Source: Vibrio bivalvicida (GTDB lineage: Bacteria; Pseudomonadota; Gammaproteobacteria; Enterobacterales; Vibrionaceae). From it: a stretch of DNA of 64,000 nucleotides. The DNA lies in contig NZ_LLEI02000032.1 in the NCBI RefSeq assembly GCF_001399455.2, positions 124,001 through 188,000 on the forward strand, given 5' to 3'. The notes beneath the pieces are model-generated. The model searched no databases. It was not told the DNA's origin and worked only from the letters and a program-made list of their open reading frames with translations. Position numbers and translations under genes: made by a program. This document shows, one piece after another, positions 18,581 through 27,446 of the stretch. Position 1 is the first letter of the stretch; every line of letters starts with the position of its first letter.

Positions 18581-19138
18581 GTGCGCTTATTATTTCTGTT
18601 AATCGCTATCAGCTTAGTTTGTCTAGGCCTTCAATTCGAACCTTTAGCATCGCAAGTCAATTGGCACCGCTACTTTATTCTTGAAGGCCAGTGGTGGCGA
18701 ATCCTAACAGGAAATTTCACTCATACCAACTTCGCCCACTTAGGAATGAACCTAGCAGGACTGTGGGTGATAAGCTACATATTTAAGCCAACTCCCAGGT
18801 TACTTCTTGTGTGTCTAGTTTTCATTGGCCTTGCCGTTGGGGTTCTTAATTTTCTCAGTAGTATGAAAGGCTATGTCGGTCTTTCAGGTGTCTTACACGG
18901 TTTATTTGCTTACTTTGCCCTACAAGAAACCTTGAATGGCAGAAAGAGTAGTTGGCTGTTGGTGGTTGGCGTGATGGCTAAAGTCATCTGGGAATTGACC
19001 ATGGGCGCTTCAAGCTCCACTAGCGAATTAATCAACGCCCGTGTTGCAGTAGAATCACATCTATTTGGTATGCTTTCTGGTTTTATCTTTGCCGCCTTAT
19101 ATTTTTTCACTCGCCGTCAGTGGCTAACAAATAAATAA
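18581..19138 (+). CDS. rrtA: Rhombosortase (rhomboid-family GlyGly-CTERM protease)
   Basis: A 185-residue rhomboid-type intramembrane serine protease. The catalytic Ser is S102 in GLSGVLHG and the catalytic His is H160 in ESHLFGMLSG; about six hydrophobic helices surround them. The small size, HTNFAHLGMNLAGLWV and the Vibrio location match rhombosortase, which processes GlyGly-CTERM tails of exported proteases and nucleases for surface handling. GTG at 18581 with GGGA six bases upstream is preferred over a TTG at 18557 that would overlap tapT. No GlyGly-CTERM substrate is encoded in the window. Confidence 0.85.
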   Translation: MRLLFLLIAISLVCLGLQFEPLASQVNWHRYFILEGQWWRILTGNFTHTNFAHLGMNLAGLWVISYIFKPTPRLLLVCLVFIGLAVGVLNFLSSMKGYVGLSGVLHGLFAYFALQETLNGRKSSWLLVVGVMAKVIWELTMGASSSTSELINARVAVESHLFGMLSGFIFAALYFFTRRQWLTNK

Positions 19139-19158
19139 TTAAGTTGATGTTACAAGCT

Positions 19159-19185
19159 AAAGGGCGCAGAATGGCGCCCTTTTTC
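19159..19185 (+). terminator. Intrinsic terminator of rrtA
   Basis: A 9-bp stem (AAAGGGCGC) with a 6-base loop followed by TTTTTC. Confidence 0.88.
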
Positions 19186-19231
19186 TCGTCGAATTAATTT
19201 GCCGAGAGCCACTTTACACAGAGAACAGTAT

Positions 19232-20677
19232 ATGGGTTTTACCTCTTTAGGCCTTTCTGCCCCAATCCTCAAAGCTATTGAAGAACAAGGCTATGACACA
19301 CCGTCTCCAATTCAGGAGCAAGCAATTCCTGCAGTATTAGCAGGTAAAGATGTCATGGCAGCAGCGCAGACGGGTACAGGTAAAACCGCAGGCTTCACGC
19401 TGCCAATTCTTGAGCGGCTAGACAATGGTCAACGCGTAAAAGGCAATCATGTTCGCGCTTTGGTATTAACACCAACACGTGAGCTTGCCGCTCAGGTTCA
19501 GGAGAACGTATTTAAATACAGTCGCCACCAACGCCTTACCTCTCAGGTCGTCTTTGGTGGGGTTAAAGTGAACCCACAAATGATGAAGCTGCGTAAAGGT
19601 TGTGATGTGTTGGTCGCGACTCCTGGTCGCTTGCTTGATCTATACCAACAGAACGCGATTAAGTTTGACCAGCTTGAAGTACTCGTACTGGATGAAGCCG
19701 ATCGCATGTTAGATATGGGTTTTATTCGCGACATCCGCAAGATTCTTGATTTACTGCCAGCAAAGCGCCAAAACCTGCTGTTCTCGGCAACCTTTTCAGC
19801 AGAGATCCGTCAGCTAGCGAAAGGGTTAGTTAATGACCCGGTCGAAGTATCTGTGAGTCCTGAAAACTCAACCGCAGTGACGATTGAGCAAAGCATCTAC
19901 CCTGCTGACAAGCGTAAGAAAGCACCAATGCTAGCCAAACTCATCAAAGATGGTAACTGGCAACAAACGCTGGTTTTCTGTCGAACAAAGCATGGTGCAA
20001 ACCGCTTAGCTTTCTTCCTTAACAAAGAAGGCATTACTGCCGCACCTATTCATGGTAACAAAAGCCAAGGTGCACGTACTCGTGCATTGGCCGATTTTAA
20101 ATCAGGCGATGTTCGTGTGTTAGTTGCCACCGATATTGCCGCGCGCGGTATTGATATTCCTCAGCTTCCGCAAGTGGTAAACTACGAACTGCCTAATGTC
20201 TCTGAAGACTATGTGCACCGCATTGGCCGTACTGGCCGCGCTGGTGAAGTGGGTAAAGCCATCTCTCTGGTTGAAGCAGATGAAGCCTTTGACCTATTTG
20301 GTATTGAGCGTCTAATCCAGCAAGTGCTACCTCGTATAGAACTCGAAGGTTACAAGCCAGTTAATGAACTACCTGAATCTAAGCTTGATACTCGCCCTAT
20401 TAAGCCAAAGAAGCCTAAGAAGCCGAAAAAACCAAAAGTAGGCCACGTCGATGGCCAGCGTTCTGGCGATAACTCGCGTGGCAATAAGCCAGCAAGTAAG
20501 AACAAACGTCACTTTGGTCATAGTAAACCAAATGGTGATGATAAAGGTAATGGTGGTCAGGCTAAACGTAAACCTTCGGGTGGAAAACCCAAAGCTGGTA
20601 ATGCAGGTGGCAACAACCAACAACGCCGTAAATCTGCAAATCGTAAGCCTAGCGGCTCACAGTCAAAAGCTCAGTAG
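19232..20677 (+). CDS. rhlE: DEAD-box ATP-dependent RNA helicase
   Basis: A 481-residue DEAD-box helicase of the RhlE type. Motifs in order: Q motif ([14 protein letters not shown]), motif [11 protein letters not shown], Ia [24 protein letters not shown] ([14 protein letters not shown]) and [10 protein letters not shown]. The last ~110 residues are a Lys/Pro/Gly/Asn-rich basic tail beginning with a [12 protein letters not shown] run, an RNA-binding extension expected to be disordered. The ATG at 19232 (MGFTSLGLS) matches the family; an upstream in-frame start adds 11 unconserved residues. Confidence 0.93.
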   Translation: MGFTSLGLSAPILKAIEEQGYDTPSPIQEQAIPAVLAGKDVMAAAQTGTGKTAGFTLPILERLDNGQRVKGNHVRALVLTPTRELAAQVQENVFKYSRHQRLTSQVVFGGVKVNPQMMKLRKGCDVLVATPGRLLDLYQQNAIKFDQLEVLVLDEADRMLDMGFIRDIRKILDLLPAKRQNLLFSATFSAEIRQLAKGLVNDPVEVSVSPENSTAVTIEQSIYPADKRKKAPMLAKLIKDGNWQQTLVFCRTKHGANRLAFFLNKEGITAAPIHGNKSQGARTRALADFKSGDVRVLVATDIAARGIDIPQLPQVVNYELPNVSEDYVHRIGRTGRAGEVGKAISLVEADEAFDLFGIERLIQQVLPRIELEGYKPVNELPESKLDTRPIKPKKPKKPKKPKVGHVDGQRSGDNSRGNKPASKNKRHFGHSKPNGDDKGNGGQAKRKPSGGKPKAGNAGGNNQQRRKSANRKPSGSQSKAQ

Positions 20678-20690
20678 CGACATATATGCC

Positions 20691-20716
20691 AGCCCCACTC
20701 AATGTGGGGCTTGTTA
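20691..20716 (+). terminator. Hairpin after rhlE
   Basis: An 8-bp stem (AGCCCCAC) with loop TCAAT, 13 bp past the stop codon, followed by a short T-containing tract. Confidence 0.65.
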
Positions 20717-20876
20717 TATAAAACTGGTTCTTCATAACTCCCACGTCACTTTCATCGGCTCTAGATATAGCAACCAAGTACAACTAGAGTTGATTAAATA
20801 GTTGAATGTTATCAAAGTCTCTATAAATAACGTTTAATTAGGTTACAATTAACCAGTAAAGTAGTGGCATTAAAAA

Positions 20877-20896
20877 AATAATTAAGTCTAATTATT
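20877..20896. promoter_or_regulatory. Palindrome abutting the gntR start codon
   Basis: AATAATTA, a four-base spacer, then TAATTATT, ending one base before the ATG. It is positioned where the ribosome binding site would be. It could be a protein operator or an mRNA structure; assignment to the GntR regulator is inference. Confidence 0.35.
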
Positions 20897-21610
20897 ATGA
20901 AGAAATACGAAGATCTAGTTCAAGACATAGTGAGTAAAGTTTGCCAAGGAGTTATTTCTGTAAAGCTTCCTTCAGAAAGGGATTTAGCAGAGAAATATGA
21001 GCTATCTAGATTTTCAGTGAGAAAAGCGCTCGCCAAACTTGAAGCAATCGGCATCGTAAAATCAAAAGTAGGTTCTGGTTACTTCGTTAACACCTCTATA
21101 ATTGGCTCACCTCTTATATATAATTCAGTGACCGAGAATAAGTTTGGTGAAATTTCTTATAAAAAAATAAAACTTAATAGGAGATTACCCACCCCACATG
21201 AAATGCAAGTATTCTCTATAGAAGATGATGAGTATCTTTGGCATATAAAACGGTTACGTTTAATTCAAGGTAAAGTAATTCAGGTAGAGGAAACTCGTCT
21301 ACCTGTTCGTATTATCCCTAAAGTTGATGACGCAATTATCGAAAGCTCTTTGCAGAAATATGTCCTATCGCTTGGGCTAGAAATAGAGAGTTACTTAACG
21401 ACCTACCGAGCTATCAATTTATCCAAAGAAGACTCTGACCTGTTAAGTTGTAAACGTTCAAGCTCAGCAATGAACATTACTAATCGCGGATTCTTGAAAT
21501 CAGGCGAAGTGTTCGTAGTAAGCGACATTATCGACATTGATTATCAATGCACATATCACACTCAGTTTAACTCTGAGAGTTTGAATTATCGAGATAAAAA
21601 TGACCGCTAA
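20897..21610 (+). CDS. GntR/HutC-family regulator of the sugar-acid cluster
   Basis: A 237-residue regulator with an N-terminal winged helix (residues 1-70: LPSERDLAEKYELSRFSVRKAL and KVGSGYFV) and a C-terminal UTRA effector domain. It is adjacent to and convergent with the dehydratase gene, and the whole set is compact, so I infer it controls the dehydratase, PTS, kdgK and eda. A perfect palindrome, AATAATTA-AGTC-TAATTATT (20877-20896), lies immediately before the ATG and could be an operator for self-control. There is no good ribosome binding site. Confidence 0.85.
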   Translation: MKKYEDLVQDIVSKVCQGVISVKLPSERDLAEKYELSRFSVRKALAKLEAIGIVKSKVGSGYFVNTSIIGSPLIYNSVTENKFGEISYKKIKLNRRLPTPHEMQVFSIEDDEYLWHIKRLRLIQGKVIQVEETRLPVRIIPKVDDAIIESSLQKYVLSLGLEIESYLTTYRAINLSKEDSDLLSCKRSSSAMNITNRGFLKSGEVFVVSDIIDIDYQCTYHTQFNSESLNYRDKNDR

Positions 21611-21625
21611 TAGCGGTCATTTCTT
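21598..21625. terminator. Bidirectional terminator between gntR and the dehydratase gene
   Basis: An 11-bp stem (AAATGACCGCT) with a 3-base loop that includes the gntR stop codon. T-runs follow on both strands, so it can end both converging transcripts. Confidence 0.8.
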
Positions 21626-21647
21626 ATCTAATTAAATGATATTTCTC

Positions 21648-22868
21648 TTACGGTGTATGAATCGTACCATCAGGTAGACGGCTTTGTGTCCATTCATGCG
21701 GACGGTAAGTTACCGGGAAGTCCTTCGCTGCTTCTTGGTTCATTTCAACACCAATACCAGCTACTTCAGATGCATACAGATAACCATTGATTGGCTCGGC
21801 AGCATTGGGGAAAGCCGCTTGAGTGTTAAGCTTATATTCAACATGTTCTTGAATTGCAGCGTTATGTAAGTGAACATTTAAATGGGTATTCACTGCTGCA
21901 CCAATCGGCGTCATATCTGGTGGACAATGCCAAGCGATACGAACTCCAAAGCTTTGACATAAATGGCCAAGTTTCAGAGCTGGCGTAATACCTCCAATCT
22001 GAGAAACATGACAGCGTATGAAGTCAATACGACGATTAATGATCAGTTGTTTCCACTCTTCTGGGTTGTTAAATAACTCACCTAACGCCAGAGATGTACT
22101 GGTTTGGCTACGAATATTGTCTAACCACTCTGTTTGGTTGGGTGGCAGGATGTCTTCGATGAAGTACGGTTTGTACTTTTCAACCTCTTTCGCAAATTGA
22201 ATCGCTTGATTTGGAAACAATCGTTCATGAACGTCATGGAGAATGTGGAACTGATGGCCATACTTTTCACGCAGGCTCTTAAACATCCCAATCGTATTTT
22301 CCATGTACTGGTCTTGGTCGTAGTAAGACCCTTCTCTTGGGTCGTTTGCTGTGTGGATATTCTCCGGCACACCACCATAAAAACCTAACTGACAACGAAT
22401 ATGCTTGTAGCCTTGTTCAAGGTATTTTTCTACCTGTTCATATAAGCCTTCCATAGTATCGCTGGTTGCGTGAGTATATACCTGAATTCCATCTCGAGCC
22501 TTACCACCAAATAATTGGTGCAATGGCATATTAGCTAGTTTAGCTTTAATGTCCCATAGTGCCATATCCACACCAGAAATAGCATTATTTATAACTGGTC
22601 CGTTACGCCAATAAGCATTAACCATCATCATTTGCCATAGGTCTTCAATATTATTGGCATCCCTTCCAACTAATAGTGGTTTAAGATATTCGTCAACCAT
22701 TGTCTTTACAGCTAATGGACGTTGTTGGAAAGTTGCGCAACCATAACCCATTATACCCGACTCTGTTTCAACGATAACAGTGATCAGGTTATGTCTATCA
22801 GGTTTGGTAATCACGCACTCAATATTTGAAATGATATTTTTATTCACTTTAAAACTAGCTCTGGTCAA
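21648..22868 (-). CDS. RspA/ManD-like sugar-acid dehydratase (enolase superfamily)
   Basis: A 406-residue enolase-superfamily protein of the mannonate dehydratase/RspA subgroup. Metal ligands are D212 (HDVHE), E238 (FIEDI) and E264 (LGELF). H214 is the DxH catalytic His, R158 and Y164 correspond to the ManD loop residues, and H314 sits in WHCPPDMTP. Members with high activity convert D-mannonate to 2-keto-3-deoxygluconate; RspA-like members with Pro in the HxPPD segment are reported to have low activity or another substrate, so the real substrate is open. Neighbouring KDG kinase and KDPG aldolase support a KDG-type product. Divergent from the PTS gene. Confidence 0.82.
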   Translation of the reverse strand: MTRASFKVNKNIISNIECVITKPDRHNLITVIVETESGIMGYGCATFQQRPLAVKTMVDEYLKPLLVGRDANNIEDLWQMMMVNAYWRNGPVINNAISGVDMALWDIKAKLANMPLHQLFGGKARDGIQVYTHATSDTMEGLYEQVEKYLEQGYKHIRCQLGFYGGVPENIHTANDPREGSYYDQDQYMENTIGMFKSLREKYGHQFHILHDVHERLFPNQAIQFAKEVEKYKPYFIEDILPPNQTEWLDNIRSQTSTSLALGELFNNPEEWKQLIINRRIDFIRCHVSQIGGITPALKLGHLCQSFGVRIAWHCPPDMTPIGAAVNTHLNVHLHNAAIQEHVEYKLNTQAAFPNAAEPINGYLYASEVAGIGVEMNQEAAKDFPVTYRPHEWTQSRLPDGTIHTP

Positions 22869-23018
22869 CAGGATTCATTTTATATAAACGTGAAAAAGTG
22901 CAGATTTCAAGGGGTAAATTATACTGAAAATTAACTGGTTCGTTCCTGTTTTGAATTCTCTGATTAAAACGTACCAATTGCTGAAAAACAGCCAAAATTA
23001 ATTTTTTAGCTGCTTTAA

Positions 23019-23034
23019 CGTGACACTTATCACT
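23019..23034. promoter_or_regulatory. Candidate CRP site upstream of the accessory PTS
   Basis: CGTGA-CACTTA-TCACT fits the TGTGA-N6-TCACA CRP consensus in 8 of 10 defined bases. It lies 75 bp before the PTS start codon, with TAAACT (23051-23056) as a possible -10 box downstream. It would give catabolite control of the cluster. Confidence 0.55.
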
Positions 23035-23108
23035 ATTTTGTCGATTGGATTAAACTGCTCAGTCGCTAAGATGAGCGCAGTAAATGAGCAGACAGCACAT
23101 AGGAAAGT

Positions 23109-24539
23109 ATGATGCAATTGACAGAAACCAACATGACTCTTGGCGATAATACGCTAGAAAAAGCAGACAGCTTTAGCATGAAACTACAAGAATTGGTCGC
23201 TGCACTTGGCGGCAACGAAAACATCTCAAACATTACCCATTGTATGACTCGCCTACGCTTTAAGTTGGTTGATGATTCAAAGGCAAACAAAGAAAAACTT
23301 GAATCCATCCAAGGTGTTAAGGGAGTTGTTCTAGCACAAGGACAAACTCAGGTCATCATTGGTGTTGATGTAGAAAAATGGTATCTCGCACTTTCTGGTG
23401 CAAGCACTGCGCCTGACGAAGCAGAGATCGAACAAGAGAAAGGTAAGCTATTTCAAAATGCCATGCGCATCGTAGCCGGAATCTTTGGCCCAGTGGTTCC
23501 TGCTATCGCTGGTGCCGGAATGTTAATGGGCTTGCTATCGGGGCTTATTGCAACCAATGTCATTTCTGAATCTTCTGACACGGTGTTTTTCTTCAGATCC
23601 ATCTCTGTTGCCGTTTTCTTCTTCTTGCCTATGTTGGTATCTTTCTCTGCAGCGAAAGTATTTAAGGTCAATGAATACATAGCACTTGCTGTTGCTGCTG
23701 CCATGATGTCACCAAAACTACTGGAAAAAGCGACGCAGCTAACAGAAATAGGGAGCAAAGCAGAGCTTAATGTGTTCGGCATGCTGCCTATTGAACTGCT
23801 TAACTACGGCGGCGCTATTGTCCCTGCCATTCTGGCGATTTGGGTTCTATCAAAAATAACCCCTATGGTCGACAAACTTGTACCAGCTTCTGCTAAGCCT
23901 GTATTTACGCCACTGCTTGCCTTTACAGTGACTTCAACTCTTGTCTTATCAGTCGTTGCTCCAGCAGGCATGTGGCTTAGTAATGGTGCTGGCTGGGTTG
24001 TGAGTTCCCTACTGGAAGTCTCACCTACGCTTACTGGCTTTGTATTTGGCTTAACTCGACCAATCACCATTGTATTCGGTATTCACCACAGCATGACGCC
24101 AATCAGCTTGAACAATTTCGCGTTGTACGGCAAAGATCTACTCATGCCAATCATGTGTCTTGGCAACCTCGCTATTGCTGGAGCCACTATGGCTATCTGG
24201 TACAAACAACGCAAAACAGCAACGAAAGAGCAATCTTCGATCACGGCCGGCTCGGGTATCACTGCGATTCTCGGTATTACAGAACCCGCTCTATTCGGTG
24301 TTTTAACCAAATACACCAAAGCTCTGTTCATGGCGAGTTTAGCAGCGGGTATCTTTGGCGCTATTTCTGTGACGATTGATACTCACTTAACCAGCTACAT
24401 TCTATCGTCTGTATTTAGCTTGCCTGCTTACCTAGCAGGTGGTACCCAAAACTTCATTCAAGCGATTGTCGGTGTATGTGGTGTATTCGCCTTATCTTTC
24501 GCTTTAACTATGATGTTCGTTCGCTTAGACAAAAAGTAG
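23109..24539 (+). CDS. PTS transporter EIIBC (glucose/beta-glucoside superfamily)
   Basis: A 476-residue sugar permease and phosphotransferase. The EIIB domain is N-terminal (residues ~24-100), with phosphorylated C45 in NITHCMTRLRF. The EIIC domain follows with about 10 helices and the family motif GITEPALFG. There is no EIIA domain, so it must use a stand-alone EIIA such as Crr. No glycosidase or phosphohydrolase lies nearby to suggest a disaccharide substrate. It heads an operon with a KDG kinase and KDPG aldolase. AGGA precedes the two adjacent ATG codons (23109, 23112). Confidence 0.9.
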   Translation: MMQLTETNMTLGDNTLEKADSFSMKLQELVAALGGNENISNITHCMTRLRFKLVDDSKANKEKLESIQGVKGVVLAQGQTQVIIGVDVEKWYLALSGASTAPDEAEIEQEKGKLFQNAMRIVAGIFGPVVPAIAGAGMLMGLLSGLIATNVISESSDTVFFFRSISVAVFFFLPMLVSFSAAKVFKVNEYIALAVAAAMMSPKLLEKATQLTEIGSKAELNVFGMLPIELLNYGGAIVPAILAIWVLSKITPMVDKLVPASAKPVFTPLLAFTVTSTLVLSVVAPAGMWLSNGAGWVVSSLLEVSPTLTGFVFGLTRPITIVFGIHHSMTPISLNNFALYGKDLLMPIMCLGNLAIAGATMAIWYKQRKTATKEQSSITAGSGITAILGITEPALFGVLTKYTKALFMASLAAGIFGAISVTIDTHLTSYILSSVFSLPAYLAGGTQNFIQAIVGVCGVFALSFALTMMFVRLDKK

Positions 24540-24554
24540 TCGCTTCAAGTCACC

Positions 24555-24587
24555 ATCAGGTCTGCCTCCTATACAAGCAGACCTGAT
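24555..24587 (+). other. Intercistronic hairpin between the PTS gene and kdgK
   Basis: A perfect 11-bp stem (ATCAGGTCTGC and complement) with an 11-base loop, no T-run after it. It is likely to stabilise the upstream mRNA or attenuate transcription, giving less kdgK than transporter. Confidence 0.55.
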
Positions 24588-24609
24588 GCGCTTTATAAGA
24601 ATTAATACT

Positions 24610-25566
24610 ATGAAGACAATCGCAATCATTGGCGAATGTATGATTGAACTCAATGGAAAGCCGTTTAGTCATATGCAACAAACGTTCGGTGGAGACACAC
24701 TCAATGCCGCCGTTTATCTTTGCCGAAGCCATCAAGGCTTGGAGCCTGCTCCAACAGTACAATATGTCACTGCGCTCGGAAGTGATCCATTGAGCAAGGA
24801 GATGAAAGCTCGATGGGAACATGAAGGTATAGACACTAGTTTGGTCCTAACAGACAACAACCATTCTCCTGGGCTATATCTGATTCAACTGGATGACAAG
24901 GGAGAAAGAACATTTCTGTATTGGCGTGATCAGTCTGCAGCAAAATATCTATTTCAGCACCAAGAGTTTTCTATTGTTCGACAATCACTTAAGTTAGCTG
25001 ATATGGTAATGATAAGTGGTATAAGCTTAGCTATATTGCCAACTCAAGATAGGCAGCAGATGATTCAACTGCTGAATGAGCTTAGAGCGTCTGGCACTGA
25101 AGTTGTGTTTGACAGTAACTACCGCCCTTCATTGTGGCCAAGTGATGAACACTCAACCGTTAGGTCTATCTATCAATCGATGTATCAAGCCACAGATCTC
25201 GCCTTAGTCACTTTTGATGATGAGAAACTCATCTGGGGAGATACAACGCCACTAGAAACTATTGCTCGCTTAGAGTCTCTTGGTATCAAAACTGTGGTGG
25301 TAAAGCTTGGACCTAAAGGCTGTTTAGTTTCAGAGTTCGGCGTTTATGAACCATATCAGGTTGAAACGACTTTAATTGAAAACGTCGTCGATACTACCTC
25401 TGCCGGAGACTCATTTAATGGTGGCTTCCTTGCAGCTTACCTTGAAGATGGAGATGTTAAACGCGCCTGCCACAATGGTAATCAACTTGCTGGAGAAGTC
25501 ATTCAGCATAAAGGCGCTATCATTTCTAAATCACATACGAATACCGCAAAGAAAAACTTTAGATAG
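24610..25566 (+). CDS. kdgK: 2-Keto-3-deoxygluconate kinase (PfkB family)
   Basis: A 318-residue ribokinase/PfkB-family sugar kinase. The N-terminal GECMIELNG and FGGDTLNAAVYL are the KdgK substrate-side segments. DTTSAGDSFNGGFLAAYL near residue 260 is the second PfkB signature with the catalytic Asp. The ATG at 24610 (MKTIAIIGE) aligns with the family; an upstream in-frame ATG at 24586 lies inside the region after the hairpin. It is followed after 9 bp by eda, the next enzyme of the pathway. It phosphorylates KDG to KDPG with ATP. Confidence 0.9.
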   Translation: MKTIAIIGECMIELNGKPFSHMQQTFGGDTLNAAVYLCRSHQGLEPAPTVQYVTALGSDPLSKEMKARWEHEGIDTSLVLTDNNHSPGLYLIQLDDKGERTFLYWRDQSAAKYLFQHQEFSIVRQSLKLADMVMISGISLAILPTQDRQQMIQLLNELRASGTEVVFDSNYRPSLWPSDEHSTVRSIYQSMYQATDLALVTFDDEKLIWGDTTPLETIARLESLGIKTVVVKLGPKGCLVSEFGVYEPYQVETTLIENVVDTTSAGDSFNGGFLAAYLEDGDVKRACHNGNQLAGEVIQHKGAIISKSHTNTAKKNFR

Positions 25567-25575
25567 GAATAAACA

Positions 25576-26205
25576 ATGTCTCACTTAAACGAGCAGCTAA
25601 AAGCACTCAAAGTCATCCCAGTCATCGCTGTTGATAACGCCGAGGATATTTTGCCTTTAGGTAAGGTGTTAGTTGAAAACGGCTTACCAGCAGCTGAAAT
25701 TACCTTCCGCTCCGATGCTGCGGTTGAAGCAATTCGATTACTAAGAGAAGCGCAACCAGAGATGTTAATTGGCGCAGGCACCGTATTAAATAAAGAGCAA
25801 GCAATGGCAGCACAACAAGCAGGCGCTACCTTTATTGTCTCGCCGGGCTTTAACCCAAATACCGTTCGCGCATGCCAAGAGATCGGTATTGATATCGTAC
25901 CTGGCGTCAACAATCCAAGCACTATAGAAGCGGCTCTAGAAATGGGCTTGACTACATTAAAGTTTTTCCCTGCTGAAGCATCAGGTGGTATTAATATGGT
26001 TAAAGCACTGCTTGCCCCTTATGGGGACGTTCATATTATGCCTACAGGTGGCATCAACCCTTCCAACATCAAAGATTATCTCGCTGTTCCTCGCGTCTTA
26101 GCGTGTGGTGGGACTTGGATGGTTGATAAAAAGCTTATCGCTGAAGGTCAATGGGATGAGCTTGCCAAGCTCACACGTGAAGCCGTTGAACTAGTAAACC
26201 AATAA
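25576..26205 (+). CDS. eda: KDPG/KHG aldolase
   Basis: A 209-residue class I aldolase splitting 2-keto-3-deoxy-6-phosphogluconate into pyruvate and glyceraldehyde-3-phosphate. The Schiff-base Lys is in TTLKFFPAEASGG, the catalytic Glu in AEITFRSDAA, and the phosphate site is MPTGGI. Good binding site AGGAATAAACA before the ATG. It closes the PTS-kdgK-eda operon. As Vibrio genomes normally carry another eda, this may be a pathway-dedicated copy (inference). Confidence 0.93.
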   Translation: MSHLNEQLKALKVIPVIAVDNAEDILPLGKVLVENGLPAAEITFRSDAAVEAIRLLREAQPEMLIGAGTVLNKEQAMAAQQAGATFIVSPGFNPNTVRACQEIGIDIVPGVNNPSTIEAALEMGLTTLKFFPAEASGGINMVKALLAPYGDVHIMPTGGINPSNIKDYLAVPRVLACGGTWMVDKKLIAEGQWDELAKLTREAVELVNQ

Positions 26206-26217
26206 GACCGATCATTT

Positions 26218-26238
26218 GCCCCACATTGTCTGTGGGGC
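26218..26238 (+). terminator. Hairpin after eda
   Basis: An 8-bp GC-rich stem (GCCCCACA) with loop TTGTC, 12 bp past the stop. No clear T-run, so a weak or Rho-assisted terminator. Confidence 0.55.
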
Positions 26239-26311
26239 CTCATGTGACTAAGTACTCACAGCCAGCTTTCATTTAGGTAAAGCACACATTTCATGCAAAA
26301 AATCTCTGCAC

Positions 26312-27388
26312 TTAGTTCATGAGCGAGGTGTAGCCATGCATACCCATATACAACCCCACCGCACTAATTAAAACGCCTGATAGATAAGGAGCTCGACGAG
26401 CAATATCATTCAAACCACTCCATTTAGATGTCGCCTTGTGTACGCCGATAGCCGCAACCACACCGACTGCAACTAGAGTCAGCGCTAGGCCAATGCTGAA
26501 TGACACCACTAAGGTCGCGCCTAATGTCATGGCCTTTAGTTGCAAACAGATCAAGAGAACGGTGACCGCTGCAGGGCATGGAATTAATCCACCAGTTAGA
26601 CCAAACAGAAGTATTTGTCCGTTAGTCACCTCTCTGTCTGCAAAACGTTTTTGAATACCCATTGCATGAGCGCGTTCATGGGTATCTTGATACTCTTTCT
26701 CTCCATTGTTCAAATCCGAGTTAGAGTGAAAGTGCACATCAAAGTCATGGGTGTGATCGTGATGTCCAATCATTAGCTTGACCTTCACATCATCCCGTTG
26801 TGTCAGAGATGAGGTCGATTCTAGGTAGCCATCACGCTCTACAAATTCATAGGCATCAATAGCTTGCTGCTCCACACCAGATGGCACCAATTTTACGCTT
26901 TCAGCCTTCAACGGCTTACTGCTTAGCGTTTTCAACTGAAATCTCTGGTCAATCCCTTCTTCGACAATCGATAGCGCCACATGACCATGTCCAGTATCAA
27001 CCACCTGAGTTTTCCAATCCTGTGAGTGATGGTGAGCACTATGCCATGCGCGCTCTCCACTCCATGTTCTCCAGAACATCCATAACCCGGTTGCAACGAT
27101 GATGACACCTGATATGAGCTGCATCCAAGGCTCAGCAGCTTCAGCGGTAAACTTCTGGCTGATGTACATACCACCAACAGCGATTAGCCAGACTACAGCG
27201 GTATGAGAAAGTGTTGCTGCTAGCCCAAGCATCACTGCCTGTTTGACCGTCCCTTTCACCGCAACGATAAACGCTGCCATCATGGTTTTCGAATGCCCGG
27301 GCTCTAAGCCATGTAAAGCACCAAGTAAGATTGCACTTGGGATAAAAAACCAGCCGTTACCTTGTTGTAAAAGTGCTACAAAATCCAT
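26312..27388 (-). CDS. rcnA: Nickel/cobalt efflux protein
   Basis: A 358-residue NicO/RcnA-family exporter. The first membrane segments carry GALHGLEPGHSKTM, a family signature, and the second half has GLTGGLIPCPAAVTVLL. Between the two membrane halves lies a long (~140 residue) soluble insertion rich in His (AHHHSQ, GHGH, GHHDHTHDFDVHFHS) for metal handling. It is divergent from rcnR, with two RcnR operators between them, which makes the nickel/cobalt assignment firm. Confidence 0.92.
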   Translation of the reverse strand: MDFVALLQQGNGWFFIPSAILLGALHGLEPGHSKTMMAAFIVAVKGTVKQAVMLGLAATLSHTAVVWLIAVGGMYISQKFTAEAAEPWMQLISGVIIVATGLWMFWRTWSGERAWHSAHHHSQDWKTQVVDTGHGHVALSIVEEGIDQRFQLKTLSSKPLKAESVKLVPSGVEQQAIDAYEFVERDGYLESTSSLTQRDDVKVKLMIGHHDHTHDFDVHFHSNSDLNNGEKEYQDTHERAHAMGIQKRFADREVTNGQILLFGLTGGLIPCPAAVTVLLICLQLKAMTLGATLVVSFSIGLALTLVAVGVVAAIGVHKATSKWSGLNDIARRAPYLSGVLISAVGLYMGMHGYTSLMN

Positions 27389-27426
27389 TGCTGTTCTCTA
27401 TTGTTGTTTCGATCTGGCTGAAATCA

Positions 27427-27441
27427 TACTCCCCCCCAGTA
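27427..27441. promoter_or_regulatory. RcnR operator 1
   Basis: TACT-C7-AGTA on the plus strand, that is TACT-G7-AGTA on the minus strand. It matches the E. coli RcnR site (TACT, G-run, AGTA). It is 39 bp upstream of rcnA. Confidence 0.9.
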
Positions 27442-27446
27442 CATAA

